Origin: Bacteroidaceae bacterium
GTDB taxonomy: Bacteria > Bacteroidota > Bacteroidia > Bacteroidales > Bacteroidaceae
Direction of reading: 5' to 3'
Assembly: GCA_017551925.1 (NCBI GenBank)
Contig: JAFZKA010000116.1
Location: 1 to 35,943, forward strand
DNA: 35,943 bases
The notes under the pieces were generated by a model. It ran no database searches and was not told where the DNA came from. It saw only the letters and a program-made list of their open reading frames with translations. A program made the position numbers and the translations under genes. Within the stretch, counting starts at the first letter, position 1. Each line of letters opens with the position of its first letter. Shown here piece by piece: positions 33,109 through 35,943 of this stretch.

Positions 33109-33962
33109 TATGATCCAAGAATTCGTCTTACCAGACCAAAAACTCCATCCATATTGGCACCAACGCCGTTGTTCAGTTTACCTATGGCAAATAGCATCTT
33201 GAGGGCAAAGTAACGGTACAGCACCTGTTGCTTGCGCCCAAGCTCTGCCGGATCAGTGGTTCCGTAGTAGGCCGGGGCAAAAATGTCCCAATGCTTTTTG
33301 AGCATATCGGGCGTGAGGTGAAATATATTGTCGGCACGCTGCTCGCTCATATGCTCCGATATGTAGAAAATCATGCAAAGGTCCCATTCCGGGCAGCCGT
33401 AGGAGAAATCTCCCACGTCAATCCACAGATTGCGATGCCCATCGGTGATAATATTGCCTATGTGCAGGTCTCCGTGCAGGCAGGTGGTGGCATCTGGGAG
33501 AGTTTCCAGCGTTCGCAGGGACATTTCCCGGACATCATCCGGCAGTCCGTTAAAGCGCGCTATCTCCTTTCTCACCAGCTCTTTCATGGACGGAAGACGT
33601 GCAGTATCGGCCTCCTTGGCGTGAATTTCCCTGGCCAGTTTGGCAAAAAGCACAGACAGGGGTTCCAACTGCTCCGGTTCCTGGGATATGATTCGGGTGA
33701 ATGAACGCTTGTTAGGGATAAGTTCATACTCAGCCCCGAACCGCGTGCCGTCAGTTATGAGCCGGATGGGCCTGGGCGTAGGAATGCACATGTCATAGAC
33801 CACCCTGTTCACTTTGAATTCACGCTCGGCAGTATCTGCGGCCACCCCGGGCATAAAGAGTTTGGCCAGGGCTTTCCCGTCCTTGTGGTTGTATGTGAGG
33901 GCTGTTCCACCCTCTCCGGTCTGGATATACTCATCCAGATTGATGCGTTCGTAGTTTTCCAT
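33108..33962 (-). CDS. Aminoglycoside phosphotransferase-fold kinase-like protein
   Basis: 284 residues. An N-lobe (LTYNHKDGKALAKLF, with Lys34 a candidate ATP-binding lysine) leads to the APH/choline-kinase catalytic loop CLHGDLHIGN (His163-Asp165-Asn170) and the metal motif IDVGDFSYGCPEWDLCM (Asp182/Asp185). It resembles a family first noted as a Fibrobacter paralog group (TIGR02172, from memory). The substrate is unknown; it could be a small molecule, lipid head group or protein. It overlaps a phosphatase gene by one base, suggesting that they act on the same target in opposite directions. Confidence 0.85.
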   Translation of the reverse strand: MENYERINLDEYIQTGEGGTALTYNHKDGKALAKLFMPGVAADTAEREFKVNRVVYDMCIPTPRPIRLITDGTRFGAEYELIPNKRSFTRIISQEPEQLEPLSVLFAKLAREIHAKEADTARLPSMKELVRKEIARFNGLPDDVREMSLRTLETLPDATTCLHGDLHIGNIITDGHRNLWIDVGDFSYGCPEWDLCMIFYISEHMSEQRADNIFHLTPDMLKKHWDIFAPAYYGTTDPAELGRKQQVLYRYFALKMLFAIGKLNNGVGANMDGVFGLVRRILGS

Positions 33963-33994
33963 CTTTTACTTAAATTCTGATTACTGCACCTTGG

Positions 33995-34020
33995 TCACCT
34001 GGAAGGTGATGGCCATCACC
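33995..34020. promoter_or_regulatory. Perfect 16-bp palindrome with overlapping hairpin
   Basis: GGTGATGGCCATCACC (34005-34020) is a perfect palindrome; TCACCT-GGA-AGGTGA (33995-34009) overlaps it. It lies 33-58 nt upstream of the kinase start, a fitting place for an operator. It also falls inside a 19-codon frame on minus (34040-33981, MNRTIQWVMAITFQVTKVQ), possibly a small ORF or remnant. The rest of the 147-nt gap holds the hairpin AATTGCA-A7-TGCAATT (34073-34093), a possible terminator for the transporter remnant. Confidence 0.4.
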
Positions 34021-34109
34021 CATTGAATAGTCCTGTTCATATCATTATGATTGATGTGTCTTTGAAACGTAAAATTGCAAAAAAAATGCAATTCATTCTT
34101 ACATATTTC

Positions 34110-34870
34110 CTATTTCTTGCGGATAAAAAAGACGTAGATAAGCAGTACTACATTCATCATCAGCGAATAGAGAATGGCAGGAATGGCCATCTCGGCACTG
34201 TTGAAGATGAACGGGCTGGTTGCTATGGCTATGGCCTGGGCGGCATTCTGCATACCGACCTCAATCACCACTGTCCGACGCTGCTCGGAACTGTTCTTTA
34301 CCAGACGTGACAGAAGTGAAGAACAGGTTATCGCAACCAGAATAAGCGCCGTAACGCAGGCTCCGATGACACCTATATTGTCAATAATAGTCTTGTGGTG
34401 CTGAATATAAAAAACGGTAATAAGCACCATAAGCAAAGGGAATGCAAGTTTGGAAAGGGCCTTATCTGTCTTGCCAGCCGCATTCGGCCACAGGTAATGC
34501 ATGCCTATTCCAAGCAGCACAGGTACAAGCATCAGCAGCAGATTCTGCTTGATGAGATTACCCACCGGCAGTGTAATGCCCACGCTCTCTCCTATCATCT
34601 GTGTAGCCCAACTCATTATCACCGGAATGGTAAACAGCGTAATGATGCTGCTCAATGCAGTAAGAATCACAGATAGTGCAACGTCACCGCCCGCAAGTTT
34701 GGAAAACACGTTTGATGAACTGCCGCCGGGACAGCAGGCAATCAGAATAAGACCGATAAAGAACACGGGACCCAACCCGAACAGTTTCGCCAGCCCCAGT
34801 GCAATCAACGGCAAAAGGACCAGTTGTCCGAACATAGCTACGACAATAGGCCACGGGTGACGGAAAACTT
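34110..34870 (-). pseudogene. BASS-family transporter, N-terminus removed by IS insertion
   Basis: The frame reads through VFRHPWPIVVAMFGQLVLLP (start of the family domain), AC CPGGSSSNVFSKLAGG-like crossover, VVIEVGMQNAAQAIA and ends FFIRKK at 34110. An internal ATG at 34835 gives 241 residues, but homologous sequence continues upstream of it to the IS edge near 34870, so about 40-60 residues including the first helix are missing. It is a different paralog from the intact BASS gene at 28656. Very likely non-functional unless an outward IS promoter and the internal ATG rescue it. Confidence 0.8.
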
Positions 34871-34888
34871 TGTCTTGTCCTAAAAAAA

Positions 34889-34912
34889 GTTGACTCGTAA
34901 AAACGAGTTAAC
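34889..34912 (+). other. Hairpin just inside the IS left end
   Basis: GTTGACTCGT (34889-34898) and ACGAGTTAAC (34903-34912) pair over 10 bp with one G-T, loop AAAA, ending 1 nt before the orfA ATG. Such a hairpin can block translation from transcripts entering from outside. Confidence 0.6.
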
Positions 34913-34913
34913 A

Positions 34914-35303
34914 ATGAAGAGCAATCGTACAGTTAGAAAGGATCAGTATTACAAAAAGGTTATTGATCTTTACACGAAAGAGCATCTGTCCATGTGGCAA
35001 ATCGCAAAGATTATTCCAATAGACAGGTCAACAATCTGGAGATGGATTTCTACCTTTGCAGCGTATGATCAAGAATCATGTGTTATGGAGGACAAAGAAA
35101 TCGAAACACCTGATCCCGTAGTCCAGCCGGAAGATGATGAGCCGATGCCCGATGATGTGGAATCACTGCAGGCAGAGCTCAAACGCTTGCGTCGTGAACT
35201 CACCAAGGCCGAGATCAAGGCTGAAGCCTATGATGAGATGATCAACGTGGCCGAATCCCAGTTCAACATCAAGATACGAAAAAAAGCTGGCGCCAAACAG
35301 TAA
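34914..35303 (+). CDS. IS3-family OrfA (HTH protein)
   Basis: 129 residues from ATG 34914 (an upstream in-frame ATG at 34890 lies in the IS end and hairpin). Residues ~20-45 are a helix-turn-helix (LSMWQIAKIIPIDRSTIWRW) for end binding. An acidic linker follows, then a leucine-zipper-like coiled coil (LQAELKRLRRELTKAEIKAE) for dimerisation. It overlaps orfB and is expected both alone and as the N-terminus of the OrfAB transposase. Confidence 0.9.
   Translation: MKSNRTVRKDQYYKKVIDLYTKEHLSMWQIAKIIPIDRSTIWRWISTFAAYDQESCVMEDKEIETPDPVVQPEDDEPMPDDVESLQAELKRLRRELTKAEIKAEAYDEMINVAESQFNIKIRKKAGAKQ
35279..35285 (+). promoter_or_regulatory. Programmed -1 frameshift site of the IS
   Basis: Seven A's read in frame as A-AAA-AAA, then GCT. 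A -1 slip continues as AGC TGG CGC into the open orfB frame. This is the standard IS3 arrangement; 18 nt later the orfA frame ends at TAA. Confidence 0.75.
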
Positions 35304-35943
35304 TTAACCTGCGCGCAAAGGATCCCAAACGCTATGAGGTCCAATACCTATGCGCACTGTTTGGCGTTACCAAGCAGGCTTATTACAAGCATGATGAGTC
35401 CAGAGATATGGCTTGCGCCATACGTGAGTCATTGGCATTGGATTATATCATGTCTATACGCGAAAAAGACCCCGGCATCGGCGGGAAGAAGATATGGTAT
35501 ATGTACCGCTGTGAGTTCTATGGGAACGATCCCATAGGACGTGACTGGTTCTTGGATTTAATGGAGCGGTGTAACCTGAGAGTCCGCCGTAAGATGCGCA
35601 AGCCGCGTACGACCGATTCCAGGCACGGGCTTCCCACATATCCCAACATCATAAAGGACCTCATACCCACCAGACCGAACCAACTGTGGGTAAGCGACAT
35701 CACCTACATCACGATGTGGAAGAGCGCCTATTATTACAAATTCTGTTATCTCTCGCTTATAATGGATGCATTTACGAAAGAGATAGTCGGTTGGGACGTA
35801 GGTCCCACACTGGGACTGGAATATCCCTCAAACGCCCTCAGAATGGCTCTGGGACGTCTCAACGGAGAGAAAGCCACAGACCTCATACACCACTCCGACA
35901 GGGGCTGTCAATATGCAAGCTCGGAGTATGTGAATCTCCTCAA
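35285..35943 (+). CDS. IS3-family OrfB transposase (rve, DDE), 3' end outside window
   Basis: The -1 frame is open from the slip site to the window end (219 codons). Start of the family pattern: GIGGKKIWYMYR, LMERCNLRVRRKMRKPRTT, the first catalytic Asp in LWVSDITYI and the second in HHSDRGCQYAS. The final Glu lies beyond the window. It is made as an OrfAB fusion by frameshifting and cuts and joins the IS ends. Confidence 0.9.

Larger units (their letters stand above)
34871..35943 (+). mobile_element. IS3-family insertion sequence (left end, right end outside window)
   Basis: The element has orfA and orfB in the -1 frame and a left end starting TGTCTTGTCC or, 5 nt on, TGTCCTAAAA; TG ends are usual for IS3. 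The exact boundary needs the right end or an empty site. It interrupts a BASS transporter gene. Confidence 0.85.

Overview
The window looks like chromosome from a fibre-degrading member of the Bacteroidales, probably close to Prevotella/Bacteroides of gut or rumen. The evidence is the promoter type (-7 box TAnnTTTG, often with TTG about 20 nt upstream), the lack of strong Shine-Dalgarno sequences, the gene order thrS-infC-rpmI-rplT next to def/ruvX, a Bacteroidales-type structured RNA behind rplT, and secreted xylan-degrading enzymes. This placement is inference from the sequence; no database was searched.

Region 1 (1-10,087) is a hemicellulose block. A GH10 xylanase with CBM6 (cut by the window start) is followed by a striking inverted duplication: mltG(-)/GH51 arabinofuranosidase(+), then a tRNA-Gly(CCC) with rearranged tRNA fragments, then GH51(-)/mltG(+). 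A second, larger GH10 xylanase with two N-terminal beta-sandwich modules follows. Three small palindromic elements sharing the core GGGA..CGGT..CC sit at the gene ends. Xylanases and arabinofuranosidases (plus the GH43 enzyme further on) would act together on arabinoxylan.

Region 2 (10,130-22,690) is mostly housekeeping and on the minus strand. Read in transcription order it is phosphoglucomutase, GH43 + CBM6, a 5'-nucleotidase-like lipoprotein, a SPOR lipoprotein, ruvX, def and a large TPR protein. Gaps are 1-18 nt or 4-nt overlaps, so this is probably one operon. thrS and infC-rpmI-rplT follow, each with its own promoter, and then a ~180-nt structured RNA closed by an 11-bp stem, best matched to the Bacteroidales-1 motif.

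Region 3 (22,688-31,658) is an envelope glycan and lipid block. A Wzx-type flippase is divergent from three translationally coupled glycosyltransferases. It is followed by a PlsC-like acyltransferase coupled to a BASS transporter, rlmH, and a fused sugar ketoisomerase (FdtA/QdtA type)-acyltransferase-like protein.

Region 4 (31,749-35,943) is an accessory, island-like end. tRNA-Ser(GCT) and tRNA-Glu(CTC) share a promoter. The 3' end of tRNA-Glu is repeated as a perfect 32-bp inverted repeat around the terminator, followed by a chain of four short perfect hairpins. A protein-phosphatase/kinase pair overlaps by one base. A second BASS transporter has lost its N-terminus to an IS3-family element that runs off the window.

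The best candidates for something undescribed are the covarying GGGACGGTTCC hairpins, the half-tRNA/hairpin cassettes beside two tRNA loci, and the inverted mltG-GH51 duplication they sit in.
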